A stretch of 64,000 bases of DNA from Skermanella rosea (GCF_016806835.2 NZ_CP086111.1:1533001-1597000), one strand, 5' to 3'; shown: positions 1 to 10,068, counted from the stretch's first letter. Translations and numbers: made by a program. The notes: generated by a model not told the origin, from the sequence alone.

Positions 1-2419
1 CCCGGGCGAAGGCTTCGGCCAGGGCGCCGCCGAGGGCGGGACCGGCCGACATGACCGCCGGCTCGCGCTGCGGGCGCTTCTCCGTCCGGTCGGGACGCTT
101 GCCGCCACCGCCGGCACCGCCGCCGTTCGGGCCGCCATGGGCCGGCCGCCGCTCCCGCGGCTGGTCGCTCCGCTTCTGGCCCTGGGCCGGCCGGGACTCG
201 GGCGGACGCTCCGTCCGTTCGGTCCGTTCCGGGCGGCCCGCCGGCTTCGCCGCCGGTTCCTCCAGACGCATGGTCAGCGCGATGCGCTTCCGCTTGAGGT
301 CGACCTCCAGGACCTTGACCTTCACCACGTCGCCCGCCTTGACCACCGTGTGGGGGTCCTTGACGAACTTGTTGGCGAGCTGGGAGATATGGACGAGGCC
401 GTCCTGGTGGACCCCGATATCGACGAAGGCGCCGAACGCCGTCACGTTGGTCACGGCGCCTTCCAGCACCATGCCCGGCTCCAGGTCCTTCAGCTCGTTG
501 ACGCCCTCCTTGAAGACGGCGGCGCGGAACTCCGGACGCGGGTCGCGGCCGGGCTTCTCCAGCTCGGCGATGATGTCCTTCACGGTCGGCAGGCCGAACT
601 TGTCGTCGGTGAACTCCTCCGGGCTGAGCGAGCGCAGGAACGGCGCGTCGCCGATCAGCTGGTTCAGCGGCTTGCCGGCCTGGGCGAGGATGCGCTCGAC
701 CACCGGATAGGCCTCGGGGTGGACGGCGGAGGCGTCCAGCGGATCGTCGCCGTTGGCGATGCGCAGGAAGCCGGCGGCCTGCTCGAACGCCTTCGGCCCA
801 AGGCGGGCCACGTCGTTCAGCTGCTTGCGCGTGCGGAAGGCGCCGTTGCGATCCCGGAACTCGACGATGTTGCGGGCCACGCTCTCCGACAGGCCGGAGA
901 CCCGGGCCAGCAGCGGCACCGAGGCGGTGTTGAGGTCGACGCCGACCGCGTTCACGCAGTCCTCGACCACGGCGTCCAGGCTGCGGGCCAGCTTGGAGGC
1001 GCCGACGTCATGCTGGTACTGCCCGACGCCGATCGACTTCGGCTCGATCTTGACCAGTTCGGCCAACGGGTCCTGGAGCCGGCGGGCGATCGACACGGCA
1101 CCGCGCAGCGACACGTCGAGGTTGGGGAATTCCAGCGCCGCCACTTCGGAGGCCGAGTAGACCGAGGCGCCGGCTTCGGAGACGACCAGCTTGGAGAGGT
1201 TCAGCTCCGGATGGCGCTTCATCAGGTCGGTGACCAGCTTGTCGGTCTCGCGGCTGGCGGTGCCGTTGCCGATGCTGACCAGCTCGATCTTGTGGCGGAT
1301 CGCCAGGGCGGCCAGCACGGCGATGGAGCCGTCCCAGTCGTTCTTCGGCTGGTGCGGATAGACCGTCGTCGTCTCCACCACCTTGCCGGTGGCGTCCACG
1401 ACGGCGACCTTGACGCCCGTCCGGATGCCCGGGTCGAGCCCGATGGTCGCGCGCGGGCCGGCGGGTGCCGCCAGCAGCAGGTCGTGCAGGTTGCGGGCGA
1501 AGACGCGGATCGCGTCGTCCTCCGCCCGGTCGCGCAGGTCGCCCAGCAGGTCCAACTCGACATGCAGGCCGATCTTGGTCTTCCAGGCCCAGCGCACCGT
1601 CTCCAGCAGCCATTTGTCGGCCGCGCGGCCGGCGTCCTGGATGCCGAGGTGGCGGGCGATCATGGCCTCGCAGGGGTGCTGAAGGTCGGTCGCGGGGTCG
1701 CCGACCTCGATCTTGAGGTCCAGCACGCCCTGGGTCCGACCGCGGAACATCGCGAGCGCCCGGTGGGACGGGATCTGCTTCAACGGTTCCGAGAATTCGA
1801 AATAGTCGGAGAACTTCGCCCCTTCGTCGCGCTTCGCCTCGACCACGCCGGAGACGACGCGGCCCTGCTCCGCGACATAGGCGCGCAGCCGGCCGACCAG
1901 CTCGGCATCCTCGCCGAACCGCTCCACCAGGATGTGGCGCGCACCTTCCAGCGCCGACTTGACGTCGGGCACGCCCTTCTCGAGATCGACGAAGGCGGTC
2001 GCCGCGGCTTCCGGCGCCACGACCGGGTTCTCCAGCAGGCCCAGCGCCAGCGGCTCCAGGCCGGCCTCGCGGGCGATCATGGCCTTGGTGCGGCGCTTCG
2101 GCCGGTAGGGCAGGTAGAGGTCTTCAAGCCGGGTCTTGGTATCGGCTTCCTCAAGCTGGGCCTTCAACTCGTCCGTGAGCTTGCCCTGCTCGGCGACGCT
2201 GGACAGGATCGCCGCCCGGCGCTCCTCCAGCTCGCGCAGATAGCGCAGGCGCTCTTCCAGGGTTCGGAGCTGGGTGTCGTCGAGACCGCCCGTGGCTTCC
2301 TTGCGGTACCGCGCGATGAACGGGACGGTGGAGCCTTCGTCCAGCAGCGCGATGGCTGCGTCGACCTGGGCTTCCCGGGCTGAGAGTTCGTCTGCGATAC
2401 GTTTGCTGATGCTGATCAT
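1..2419 (-). CDS. tex: Tex-family RNA-binding transcription accessory protein (partial, C-terminus beyond window)
   Basis: Cytoplasmic nucleic-acid-binding protein of the Tex/YqgF-S1 family, linked in other bacteria to transcription and toxin expression. The frame starts with ATG at 2419 ([19 protein letters not shown]) and stays open to the window edge, about 806 codons. Visible parts are the N-terminal Tex helical region, a YqgF/RNase H-like domain (around [18 protein letters not shown]), helix-hairpin-helix segments and an S1 domain ([20 protein letters not shown]) followed by an Arg/Gly/Pro-rich tail. No stop codon is seen, so the gene is truncated by the window and not necessarily broken. 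It is divergent from the hyf cassette. Confidence 0.95.
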   Translation of the reverse strand, partial: MISISKRIADELSAREAQVDAAIALLDEGSTVPFIARYRKEATGGLDDTQLRTLEERLRYLRELEERRAAILSSVAEQGKLTDELKAQLEEADTKTRLEDLYLPYRPKRRTKAMIAREAGLEPLALGLLENPVVAPEAAATAFVDLEKGVPDVKSALEGARHILVERFGEDAELVGRLRAYVAEQGRVVSGVVEAKRDEGAKFSDYFEFSEPLKQIPSHRALAMFRGRTQGVLDLKIEVGDPATDLQHPCEAMIARHLGIQDAGRAADKWLLETVRWAWKTKIGLHVELDLLGDLRDRAEDDAIRVFARNLHDLLLAAPAGPRATIGLDPGIRTGVKVAVVDATGKVVETTTVYPHQPKNDWDGSIAVLAALAIRHKIELVSIGNGTASRETDKLVTDLMKRHPELNLSKLVVSEAGASVYSASEVAALEFPNLDVSLRGAVSIARRLQDPLAELVKIEPKSIGVGQYQHDVGASKLARSLDAVVEDCVNAVGVDLNTASVPLLARVSGLSESVARNIVEFRDRNGAFRTRKQLNDVARLGPKAFEQAAGFLRIANGDDPLDASAVHPEAYPVVERILAQAGKPLNQLIGDAPFLRSLSPEEFTDDKFGLPTVKDIIAELEKPGRDPRPEFRAAVFKEGVNELKDLEPGMVLEGAVTNVTAFGAFVDIGVHQDGLVHISQLANKFVKDPHTVVKAGDVVKVKVLEVDLKRKRIALTMRLEEPAAKPAGRPERTERTERPPESRPAQGQKRSDQPRERRPAHGGPNGGGAGGGGKRPDRTEKRPQREPAVMSAGPALGGALAEAFAR

Positions 2420-2927
2420 GTGGCGAAGGCACGGCTGCAGTGAAAACCGAAGGTCGGGTGCCACCCCCTATACCCTGTAGAGGCGGCCCAAGGCTAGGGA
2501 CCTTATCCAGCCCAAGGCATATCCGGGTCTTGGTTAACGGCACATTAACCTTGTGTGGAATGAATTCATGCGCGGGATGATCCTGCGGGGATCGGCTGTG
2601 GCCCTTCCCGGAGCGAGTCCTGCGGCAAACTCGACAACCCCCGTCTTCGGGGCCGGGATTTAACCGATTCTTGACCGGAACGGCGCGATCCTGACGTCAC
2701 GAACGCACGGTGGTGCGTTTCCTCCCTGACTGAAAACCTCCGGCCCGCGCGTCAGCGGGGGCCGGCCTTTTCGTGCCTCCGGCCCCGGCACGCTTTGTCG
2801 CACCCCCGATATCCCGACCGGCCGAAGGGATGTTTGCCTCCGGGGCGCGACCGCATGTTATAAGTCTCGCGCTCATCCGAATACCCCCGGTGGTTTCAAT
2901 CCATGCTTTCTCAGGCGGTTCCCGGTC
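2420..2927. other. Intergenic region between divergent tex and hyfB, with two small hairpins
   Basis: About 500 bases with no convincing gene. It must hold the promoters for tex (leftward) and the hyf cassette (rightward). A perfect 7-bp hairpin (AACGCAC, loop ggtg, GTGCGTT) lies at 2702-2719. A second, imperfect GC-rich hairpin followed by CCTTTT lies near 2744-2775. I could not pick out a clear -35/-10 or -24/-12 promoter. Confidence 0.5.
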
Positions 2928-4937
2928 TTGGCGTCCATTAGTCTGTGCATCGCGGCCATGCTGCTCCTGGGCATCGTGGGAATGGCGCGGTCCTGGCTGG
3001 GTCGTGCCCACGAGGTCGTCCATGGCGGCATGGCGCTGGTCTGCGGCGCCGCGGCGCTGACGGTGCTGGTCCGCCTTGCCGGTGACGGGACGGACGTGGA
3101 AATCCTGGCCCTGCCGGTCGGGCTGCCCTGGCTGCGCGCGAACCTGCGCCTCGACGCGCTTTCCGCCGTGTTCCTGCTGGCGGTGAACCTGGTCGGCTGC
3201 CTGTCCGCCGTGTTCGGCTGGAGCTATGCCCGGCACGAGGCGGAGCCGGGCCGCGTGCTGCCTTTCTTCCCCCTGTTCATCGCCGGGATGAACCTCGTGC
3301 TGGTCGCGGACGACGCCTTCGTCTTCCTGATGGCCTGGGAGTTCATGTCCCTGTCGTCCTGGCTGCTCGTCCTGGCGAGTCACCGGGAGGAGGAGACGCG
3401 CCGCGCCGCCTATGTCTATCTGGTGATGGCCAGCTTCGGCACGGCCTGCCTGCTGCTCGCGTTCGGCATCCTGGCCGGGCAGGCCGGCGGCTACGGCTTC
3501 GAGGCGATCCGCGCCCATCCGCCGGGGGCGGTGCCGGCCAGCGTCGCTGCCCTGCTGGTGCTCCTGGGCGCCGGGTCGAAGGCCGGCCTCGTTCCCCTCC
3601 ATGTCTGGTTGCCGCTGGCCCATCCGGCGGCGCCGAGCCACATCTCCGCGCTGATGAGCGGAGTCATGACCAAGGTCGCGATCTACGGCCTGATCCGCGT
3701 GCTGTTCGATCTGGTCGGGGAACCGCTGTGGTGGTGGGGCGCCGTGCTGGCGGTGCTGGGCGCGGTCACCGCCGTGGCCGGCGTGCTCTACGCGCTGATG
3801 CAGGACGACGTGAAGAAGCTGCTGGCCTATTCGACGGTCGAGAATATCGGCGTCATCGTGATCGGGCTGGGGCTGGCGCTGGTCTTCAAGTCCTCCGGGG
3901 TGCCGGCGCTGGCCGCGCTGGCCATGACCGCCGCCATGCTGCACGTGCTGAACCACGGGCTGTTCAAGTCCATCCTGTTCTTCGGCGCCGGCGCGGTGCT
4001 GACCGCGACGGGGGAGCGCGACCTCGACCGGCTCGGCGGACTGATCCACCGCATGCCGGCGACGGCGCTGTTCTGCCTCGTCGGGGCGGCCGCGATCTCC
4101 GCCCTGCCGCCGCTCAACGGTTTCGTGGCGGAGTGGATGCTGTTCCAGGCGGTGCTGAACGGCCCGCTGCTCGAACAGTGGGAACTGAAGATCGGCTTCG
4201 CGGTGATCGGCGCGCTGCTGGCCCTGTCCGCGGCGCTGGCCGCCGCCTGTTTCGTGCGCTTCTACGGCATCGCCTTCCTGGGCCGCGCCCGCTCGCCGGG
4301 GGCCGCGCAGGCGCGCGAAGTGGATGCCGTCATGCTGTCTGCGATCGCGGTGCCCGCCGTGCTGTGCGTCGTGGTCGGGGTTTTGCCGAAACTGGCCATC
4401 GCGATGATCGAGCCGGCCAACCGGCTGACCACCGGCGAGGGCATGTTCGACGCCGGCGGGCACGGAGGCTGGGTCTGGCTGGCGCCGGCCAGCGCCTTCG
4501 GCAACAGCTACAGCGGCTTCATGATGTTCATGACCATCCTGATCCTGACCATCCTGGCCGTCTTCATGATCCACCGCTACGCCTCCAACCGGGTGCGCCG
4601 CTCGATCCCGTGGGCCTGCGGCTTCACCGATCCGGCGCCGCTCGGCCAGTATTCGGCCAGCAGCTTCGCCCAGCCGCTGCGGCGGGTCTTCGCCGGCCAG
4701 ATCTTCGGCGCGCGCGAGACCGTCGATATGCCGGCACCGGGCGAGACGCGGCCCGCGCGCTTCACCCTGGAGATGCGCGACCCCGCGTGGGACAGGCTGT
4801 TCACGCCCGTGGTCCGGCTGGTCGGCTGGCTGGCGGACCGCATCGACGGCCTGCAGTTCCTGACCATCCGACAGTACCTGTCGCTGATGTTCTTCGCCCT
4901 GGTGCTGCTGCTGGTCATGGTGGCGGTGTCGCAATGA
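2928..4937 (+). CDS. hyfB: Hydrogenase-4 subunit B-like antiporter subunit (HyfB/NuoL-like)
   Basis: Integral membrane, proton-pumping-type subunit of a complex I/group 4 hydrogenase-like complex. The 669-residue protein is almost entirely hydrophobic helices and carries the Mrp/NuoL antiporter core, including a membrane Glu in AWEFMSLSSWLLV and the GSKAGLVPLHVWLPLAHPAAPSHISALMSG signature in two parts (Lys then HVWLP). The start is uncertain: there is no in-frame ATG or GTG upstream, so a TTG at 2928 preceded by AGGCGG at 2913-2918 was chosen. It overlaps hyfC by four bases (ATGA), which suggests translational coupling. It is the first gene of the hyfBCEFGI cassette. Confidence 0.9.
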   Translation: MASISLCIAAMLLLGIVGMARSWLGRAHEVVHGGMALVCGAAALTVLVRLAGDGTDVEILALPVGLPWLRANLRLDALSAVFLLAVNLVGCLSAVFGWSYARHEAEPGRVLPFFPLFIAGMNLVLVADDAFVFLMAWEFMSLSSWLLVLASHREEETRRAAYVYLVMASFGTACLLLAFGILAGQAGGYGFEAIRAHPPGAVPASVAALLVLLGAGSKAGLVPLHVWLPLAHPAAPSHISALMSGVMTKVAIYGLIRVLFDLVGEPLWWWGAVLAVLGAVTAVAGVLYALMQDDVKKLLAYSTVENIGVIVIGLGLALVFKSSGVPALAALAMTAAMLHVLNHGLFKSILFFGAGAVLTATGERDLDRLGGLIHRMPATALFCLVGAAAISALPPLNGFVAEWMLFQAVLNGPLLEQWELKIGFAVIGALLALSAALAAACFVRFYGIAFLGRARSPGAAQAREVDAVMLSAIAVPAVLCVVVGVLPKLAIAMIEPANRLTTGEGMFDAGGHGGWVWLAPASAFGNSYSGFMMFMTILILTILAVFMIHRYASNRVRRSIPWACGFTDPAPLGQYSASSFAQPLRRVFAGQIFGARETVDMPAPGETRPARFTLEMRDPAWDRLFTPVVRLVGWLADRIDGLQFLTIRQYLSLMFFALVLLLVMVAVSQ

Positions 4938-5899
4938 TCTTCGTCCAGGCGCTGCTCGCCGGAATTTTCCAGGTCGTCCAGATGCTCCTGGTGCTGGCCC
5001 TCGCCCCGGGGCTGACCGGCCTGGTGCGCGTCCTCAAGGCCCGTCTGCTCGGTCGCCGCGGGCCGCCGCTGGTCCAGCCCTACCGCGACCTGTCGAGGCT
5101 GCTGCGGAAGGACGTCGTCCTGGCGGAGAACGCGTCCTGGCTGTTCCGGGTGACGCCCTACCTGGTATTCACCGCGATCTGGCTGGCGGCGGCACTGGTG
5201 CCGACCTTCACCACGGCCCTGGCCCTGACCGCGACCGCCGACTTGATAGCCCTGGTCGCCCTGCTGGCGAGCGCACGGTTCTTCCTGGCGCTGGCCGGGA
5301 TGGACGTGGGGACGAGTTTCGGCGGATTGGGGTCGTCGCGCGAGATGATGATCGCGACGCTGGCCGAGCCGGCCATGCTGATGGTGATCTTCTCCATCGC
5401 GATCCTGGTGCGGACCACGTCGCTCTCGCTGATCGTGGATTTCATGCTGGCGGGAGGCGTCGGGCTGCGGGTCTCCCTGGGGCTGGCCCTGATCTCCCTT
5501 CTGATGGTCGCGATCGCCGAGAACGCCCGGATCCCCGTGGACAATCCCGCGACCCACCTGGAACTGACCATGGTCCACGAGGCCATGGTGCTGGAATATT
5601 CCGGCCGGCACCTGGCCCTGATCGAGGCCGCCAGCATGCTGAAGCTGGTGCTCTACATGGCGCTGATCGCCTGCATCTTCCTCCCCTGGGGGATTTCCGA
5701 ACCGGGGGAGGGGCCGCTCGACCTCGCGATCGGGCTGGTGACGTTCGTGCTGAAGCTGGCGTCCGGCGCGGTCCTGCTGGCGCTGTTCGAGACCGGCGTC
5801 GCCAAGATGCGCGTCTTCCGATATGGCGAGTTCCTCGGCGGTGCGCTGCTGCTCAGCCTGCTGGGCGCCATCTTCCTCTATGTTTCGACCGGATTGTGA
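4934..5899 (+). CDS. hyfC: Hydrogenase-4 subunit C-like membrane anchor (HyfC/NuoH-like)
   Basis: Membrane subunit homologous to NuoH/HycD, which connects the peripheral redox arm to the antiporter subunits. The protein has 321 residues and about eight hydrophobic segments. The conserved stretches LLGRRGPPLVQPYRDLSRLL near the N-terminus and AENARIPVDNPATHLELTM in the middle are typical of the family. The start overlaps the hyfB stop (ATGA) and hyfE begins 9 bp after its end, so the genes are almost certainly one transcript. Confidence 0.92.
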   Translation: MIFVQALLAGIFQVVQMLLVLALAPGLTGLVRVLKARLLGRRGPPLVQPYRDLSRLLRKDVVLAENASWLFRVTPYLVFTAIWLAAALVPTFTTALALTATADLIALVALLASARFFLALAGMDVGTSFGGLGSSREMMIATLAEPAMLMVIFSIAILVRTTSLSLIVDFMLAGGVGLRVSLGLALISLLMVAIAENARIPVDNPATHLELTMVHEAMVLEYSGRHLALIEAASMLKLVLYMALIACIFLPWGISEPGEGPLDLAIGLVTFVLKLASGAVLLALFETGVAKMRVFRYGEFLGGALLLSLLGAIFLYVSTGL

Positions 5900-5908
5900 G
5901 GCGCCGGC

Positions 5909-6571
5909 ATGCCCGGGATCCATTATGACATAGCCCATATGCTCGGCGCGGTCGTGCTTCTGATGAGCTTCGCGCTGCTCTATCAGCGCCGGCTGTTCGC
6001 GATCATCCAGGCGTTCGCCCTGCAATCGGTGGTGCTGGCGGCAGCGGCCGCATGGCAGGGCTACATCCAGGACGCCCCCCACCTCTACATCACGGCGCTC
6101 CTGGCGCTGAGCATGAAGGCGATCGCGATCCCTGTGGCGCTGCACCGCGTGATCGACCGGCTGAACATACGCCGGACGGTCGATACCGCGCTGGGCGTAG
6201 GGCCGACCATGATCGCGGGCGTCAGCCTCGTGACGCTGTCGATCCTGCTCGTCCTGCCGGTCACCGCCGACGTGACGGCGCTGACCCGCGAGGACCTCGC
6301 CCTGGCGCTGTCGGTGGTCCTGCTGGGGCTGCTGACCATGATCACCCGGCGCAACGCGATCGGGCAGGTCGTGGGCTTCATGTCGCTGGAGAACGGGCTG
6401 ATCCTGGCCGCCATCGGCGTCGAGGGAATGCCCCTGATCGTCGAGATGCTGGTTGCCTTCGCGGTGATGGTCGCCTTCATCATCTTCGGCATCTTCTTCT
6501 TCCATATCCGGGAGCGGTTCGACACCCTCGACCTGCACACCTTGGAGAATTTCCGCGGTGAGCGCCGGTGA
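5909..6571 (+). CDS. hyfE: Hydrogenase-4 subunit E-like membrane protein (HyfE)
   Basis: A 220-residue membrane protein resembling HyfE, whose C-terminal half is NuoK-like. Helices cover most of the sequence, with a conserved segment around GFMSLENGLILAAIGVEG in which the membrane Glu residues of NuoK-type subunits appear. The stop overlaps the GTG start of hyfF by four bases. HyfE sits between HyfC and HyfF as in E. coli hyf, but no hyfD is present between hyfC and hyfE. Confidence 0.9.
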   Translation: MPGIHYDIAHMLGAVVLLMSFALLYQRRLFAIIQAFALQSVVLAAAAAWQGYIQDAPHLYITALLALSMKAIAIPVALHRVIDRLNIRRTVDTALGVGPTMIAGVSLVTLSILLVLPVTADVTALTREDLALALSVVLLGLLTMITRRNAIGQVVGFMSLENGLILAAIGVEGMPLIVEMLVAFAVMVAFIIFGIFFFHIRERFDTLDLHTLENFRGERR

Positions 6572-8016
6572 TCGAGCTTCCGGTCAATCCAGTCCACGTC
6601 ATCCTGGCGCTGCCGTTCCTGGCGGGACTCGTCCTGGCCGCCGTGGCGGACCACAAGTTGGCGTCCCGGCTGAACTCGCTCGCCTCCGGACTGACCCTCG
6701 TCGCGTCGCTCAGCCTGTTCGCCGACCGGCCGGAAAGCACGGCGCTGTTCCTGGTCGACGATTTCAACATCTACCTGGTGGCCCTGACGGCCTTCGTCGG
6801 TTTCACTACGGCCCTGTTCAGCGCCACCTACATCGAGTACGAGATCGGGACGGGACGGTTGAGCCCGCTGTTCGTCCGCTTCTACCACGCCATGTACCAG
6901 GCCTTCGTCTTCACGATGCTGCTGGCCCTGCTCGCCAACAATCTGGGCGTGCTGTGGGTGGCGGTCGAGGGGGCGACCCTGACCACCGTCCTGATGGTCA
7001 GCCTGTACCGGACGCCGGAGGCGATCGAGGCGGCTTGGAAATACTTCATCCTGTGCGGCGTCGGCATCGCGCTCGCCCTGTTCGGCACGATCCTGATCTT
7101 CCTGGCCGCCCGGCCGGTGATGGGCGGCGGCATGCCCGCGATGACCTGGTCGGCGCTGATGCTGGAGATCCACCGGGTCAGCCCGGACCTGCTCAACCTC
7201 GCCTTCGTCTTCATCCTGATCGGCTACGGCACCAAGGTGGGGCTGGCGCCCCTGCATGCCTGGCTGCCCGACGCCCATGCGGAGGGGCCGACGCCGATCT
7301 CCGCCGTGCTGTCCGGGCTGCTGCTGAACGTGGCGCTCTACGCGGTGCTGCGCTTCAAGATGCTGATGACGGCGAACGGGCAGTCGCTGGCGCCCGGGCC
7401 GCTGATGATGGTCATGGGACTGGCCTCGCTGCTGCTGGCCGCCTTCATGCTGTACCGCCGGCGGGACATCAAACGGCTGTTCGCCTACAGCTCGATCGAG
7501 CATATGGGGATCATAACCTTCGCCTTCGGGTTCGGCGGTCCGATCGCGAACTTCGCCGGGCTGCTGCACATGACGATGCACAGCCTGACCAAGTCGGCGA
7601 TTTTCGTCGCCGTGGGCCTGGCGACCCAGGTGAAGGGCACCCAGCAGATCTCCGAGATCCGGGGACTGACCGCGAGCCACCCGGTGATCGGCTGGGGGCT
7701 GGTCGCCGGCGTGCTGGCGATCGCCGGGCTGCCGCCGTTCGGCATCTTCCTCAGCGAGTTCCTGCTGGTGACCACCGTCTTCGCCCAGGAGCCGTTCCTG
7801 GCCCTGCCGCTGGTCGCCGGCATCGTCGTCGCCTTCGGCGCGCTGATCCTGCGGCTGCAGTCGCTGGCCTTCGGCGAGCCGACCGGATCGACGGCGCCGG
7901 CGGCGTCCAGCGCGTTCCCGATGGCGCTTCATCTGGTCCTGGTGCTGGTCGCGGGGGTCTGGCTGCCCGAGCCGCTGGTCGAGTGGTTCCAGGCCGTCGC
8001 CCGGCTGCTCGGCTGA
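6568..8016 (+). CDS. hyfF: Hydrogenase-4 subunit F-like antiporter subunit (HyfF/NuoN-like)
   Basis: Second proton-pumping-type membrane subunit, 482 residues, of the Nuo L/M/N-Mrp family. Seen are a membrane Glu in VLWVAVEGATLTTVLM, the GYGTKVGLAPLHAWLPDAH signature and a later AYSSIEHMG motif. It starts with GTG at 6568 overlapping the end of hyfE. With HyfB this gives the complex two antiporter-like modules, implying coupling to an ion gradient. What provides the redox energy is unclear because the hyfG partner lacks a NiFe site. Confidence 0.93.
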   Translation: MIELPVNPVHVILALPFLAGLVLAAVADHKLASRLNSLASGLTLVASLSLFADRPESTALFLVDDFNIYLVALTAFVGFTTALFSATYIEYEIGTGRLSPLFVRFYHAMYQAFVFTMLLALLANNLGVLWVAVEGATLTTVLMVSLYRTPEAIEAAWKYFILCGVGIALALFGTILIFLAARPVMGGGMPAMTWSALMLEIHRVSPDLLNLAFVFILIGYGTKVGLAPLHAWLPDAHAEGPTPISAVLSGLLLNVALYAVLRFKMLMTANGQSLAPGPLMMVMGLASLLLAAFMLYRRRDIKRLFAYSSIEHMGIITFAFGFGGPIANFAGLLHMTMHSLTKSAIFVAVGLATQVKGTQQISEIRGLTASHPVIGWGLVAGVLAIAGLPPFGIFLSEFLLVTTVFAQEPFLALPLVAGIVVAFGALILRLQSLAFGEPTGSTAPAASSAFPMALHLVLVLVAGVWLPEPLVEWFQAVARLLG

Positions 8017-8032
8017 GGGGAGGGAGGACCGC

Positions 8033-9541
8033 ATGCTCGACCATCTCGACTCGATCGGGACCCGCGCCGGGAACCACCGGCCGTTCCCGCGCTTCGACCT
8101 GGACCGCGAAGCCTGGAGCGCGCTGGTCGCGACCCTGGCGGACCAGCCGGACTGGTCCCTGGTGGGGCTCTGGGCGGATACCGGCGTCGTGCACATGGCC
8201 TTGCGCGACGAGGGTCCGGGGACGCTCGCCGTGGTTTCGCTGGCCTGTCCGGAGGGACGGTTCCCGTCGGTCGGCGGAGCCCGGCCCGGAGCGATCCGGC
8301 TGGAGCGCGCGGCACAGGACCTGTTCGGCGTCACGGCCGAGTCGCTGGTGGATCCGCGTCCCTGGCTGGACCATGACTCCTGGCCGATCCGGCTGCCGCT
8401 CTCTGCGGACCCGCCCGATCCGCTGGGCCATCCCGAACCCTATCCCTTCCTGCCGGTCGAGGGGCCGGGCCTGCACCAGATCCCGGTCGGACCCGTCCAT
8501 GCCGGCATCATCGAGCCGGGCCATTTCCGCTTCACCTGCAACGGCGAGACGGTGGTCCGGTTGGAGCAGCGGCTGGGCTATGTCCACAAGGGGACCGAAT
8601 GGCTGATGGGCGGTCGCTCGGTCGCCGAGGTCGCCAAGCTCTCGGCCCGGGTGTCGGGCGACAGCACGGTCGCGCACTCCTATGCCTTCGCGCGGGCCGT
8701 CGAGTCGGCCACGGGCGCCACGGTTCCGGCGCGGGCGGTCTGGCTGCGGGCGCTGATGGCCGAACTGGAGCGGCTCGCCAACCATCTCGGCGACATCGGG
8801 GCGATCTGCAACGACGCCGCCTTCGCCTACATGCTGGCGGAGTGCGGGCAGTTGCGGGAGAAGGTGCTGAGGGCGGCCGACGCCTGCTTCGGCCACCGCC
8901 TCATGATGGACCGGGTGATCCCGGGCGGGGTGGCGGTCGATCTGGCGGAGGACGGAAGACAGGCATTGTCGAGGCTGGTGGCCGACCTGCGGGAGGCCTT
9001 TCCGCCCCTGATCCATACCTACGACGCGAAGGCCTCGCTCCAGGACCGGACGGTCTCGACCGGGCGCGTGGCGAAAGACCTGGTCCGCCGGTTCGGTGCC
9101 GGGGGCCATGTCGGGCGGGCGTCCGGCCGGGCGCACGACGCCCGGCGCAGCCCCGGCTACGCGCCCTACGGCGAGCTGGAGTTCGACGTGCCCGTGTTCA
9201 TCGACGGCGACGTCAACGCCCGGGTCTGGATCCGGATCCGCGAGGTCGAGGCGAGCCTGGGCCTGGTTTCCCAGATCCTCGACCGCCTGCCGGAAGGGCC
9301 GGTCCACGCGCCGGTTCCCGCCGCCGCGGGGCAGGGAATGGCGCTGGTGGAGAGCTTCCGGGGCGAGATCATGACCTGGGTCGCGGTGCGCGAGGACGGC
9401 ATCGTCACCCGGTGCCATCCGCGCGACCCGTCCTGGTTCCAGTGGCCGCTGCTGGAGGCAGCGATCGAGGGCAACATCGTCGCCGACTTCCCGCTGTGCA
9501 ACAAGAGCTTCAACTGTTCCTATTCGGGGCACGACCTGTAG
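8033..9541 (+). CDS. hyfG: NuoC/NuoD-like 'hydrogenase large subunit' lacking NiFe ligands (HyfG/Ehr-type)
   Basis: Peripheral subunit of 502 residues with an N-terminal NuoC-like domain (about 25-150) fused to a NuoD/hydrogenase large-subunit domain (about 165-502), the HycE/HyfG architecture. In active group 4 hydrogenases two CxxC pairs bind NiFe. Here the N-terminal pair is replaced (V207-S-G-D-S-T-V-A-H-S216, so Ser208 and Ser211 occupy the Cys positions). The C-terminal pair is reduced to F-N-C495-S-Y-S498, and the protein ends four residues later with no extension for maturation cleavage. The subunit is therefore unlikely to be a hydrogenase; it is closer to Ehr-type hydrogenase-related complexes. 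The start is ATG at 8033 after GGGAGGGAGG. Confidence 0.9.
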   Translation: MLDHLDSIGTRAGNHRPFPRFDLDREAWSALVATLADQPDWSLVGLWADTGVVHMALRDEGPGTLAVVSLACPEGRFPSVGGARPGAIRLERAAQDLFGVTAESLVDPRPWLDHDSWPIRLPLSADPPDPLGHPEPYPFLPVEGPGLHQIPVGPVHAGIIEPGHFRFTCNGETVVRLEQRLGYVHKGTEWLMGGRSVAEVAKLSARVSGDSTVAHSYAFARAVESATGATVPARAVWLRALMAELERLANHLGDIGAICNDAAFAYMLAECGQLREKVLRAADACFGHRLMMDRVIPGGVAVDLAEDGRQALSRLVADLREAFPPLIHTYDAKASLQDRTVSTGRVAKDLVRRFGAGGHVGRASGRAHDARRSPGYAPYGELEFDVPVFIDGDVNARVWIRIREVEASLGLVSQILDRLPEGPVHAPVPAAAGQGMALVESFRGEIMTWVAVREDGIVTRCHPRDPSWFQWPLLEAAIEGNIVADFPLCNKSFNCSYSGHDL

Positions 9542-9550
9542 GACGACGCC

Positions 9551-10066
9551 ATGCTGAAGACAATCGCCCGGAACCTGCTCCGCGGGCCCGTCACGATGAA
9601 GGGGCCGGCTCCCGCCGAGGACGGCATCGAGGAGCTGGCGGGCCGCCTGGACCGGGCGTCCCGGACGCGGCTGGGCCGGAGCCTGTCGATCCGCCAGGTG
9701 GACGCCGGGTCGTGCAACGGCTGCGAACTGGAGATCCACGCGCTCAACAATGTGATCTACGACCTGGAGCGCTTCGGGATGCGATTCGTCGCCTCCCCCC
9801 GGCATGCGGACGTGCTGATGGTGACCGGACCGGTGACCGCCAACATGCGGGACGCCCTGTTCCGCACCTGGGATGCCACGCCCGATCCGAAATGGGTCGT
9901 CGCGGTCGGCGGATGCGCCCTGGACGGCGGCCTCTTCAAGGGCAGCTACGGTATCGTGGGAGGGGTCGGCGCGGTGGTTCCGGTCGACCTGCACATCCCC
10001 GGCTGCCCGCCGCGCCCGATCGACCTGCTCGCCGGCCTGGTGGCCCTGGTGGAGGCCGCGAGGTAA
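9551..10066 (+). CDS. hyfI: [4Fe-4S] small subunit (HyfI/NuoB-like)
   Basis: Electron-transfer subunit of 171 residues in the NuoB/hydrogenase small-subunit family. All four cluster ligands are present: the C55-N-G-C58 pair in GSCNGCELE, C122 in GGCALDGG and C152 in HIPGCPPRP. The N2-type cluster should thus be intact although the neighbouring large subunit has lost its metal site. The gene follows hyfG by 9 bp and converges with the lipoprotein gene, whose stop is only 3 bp away. Confidence 0.93.
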   Translation: MLKTIARNLLRGPVTMKGPAPAEDGIEELAGRLDRASRTRLGRSLSIRQVDAGSCNGCELEIHALNNVIYDLERFGMRFVASPRHADVLMVTGPVTANMRDALFRTWDATPDPKWVVAVGGCALDGGLFKGSYGIVGGVGAVVPVDLHIPGCPPRPIDLLAGLVALVEAAR

Positions 10067-10068
10067 CC

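Noticed and set aside
137-2383. Long plus-strand open frame antisense to tex
   Set aside because: Its translation is Arg/Gly/Asp-rich with no domain, while the opposite strand encodes a full Tex protein; it is a GC-bias shadow.
2928-10066. Active hydrogenase or formate hydrogenlyase
   Set aside because: Three of the four NiFe-binding Cys are missing in HyfG and no formate dehydrogenase or ferredoxin subunits are encoded nearby.
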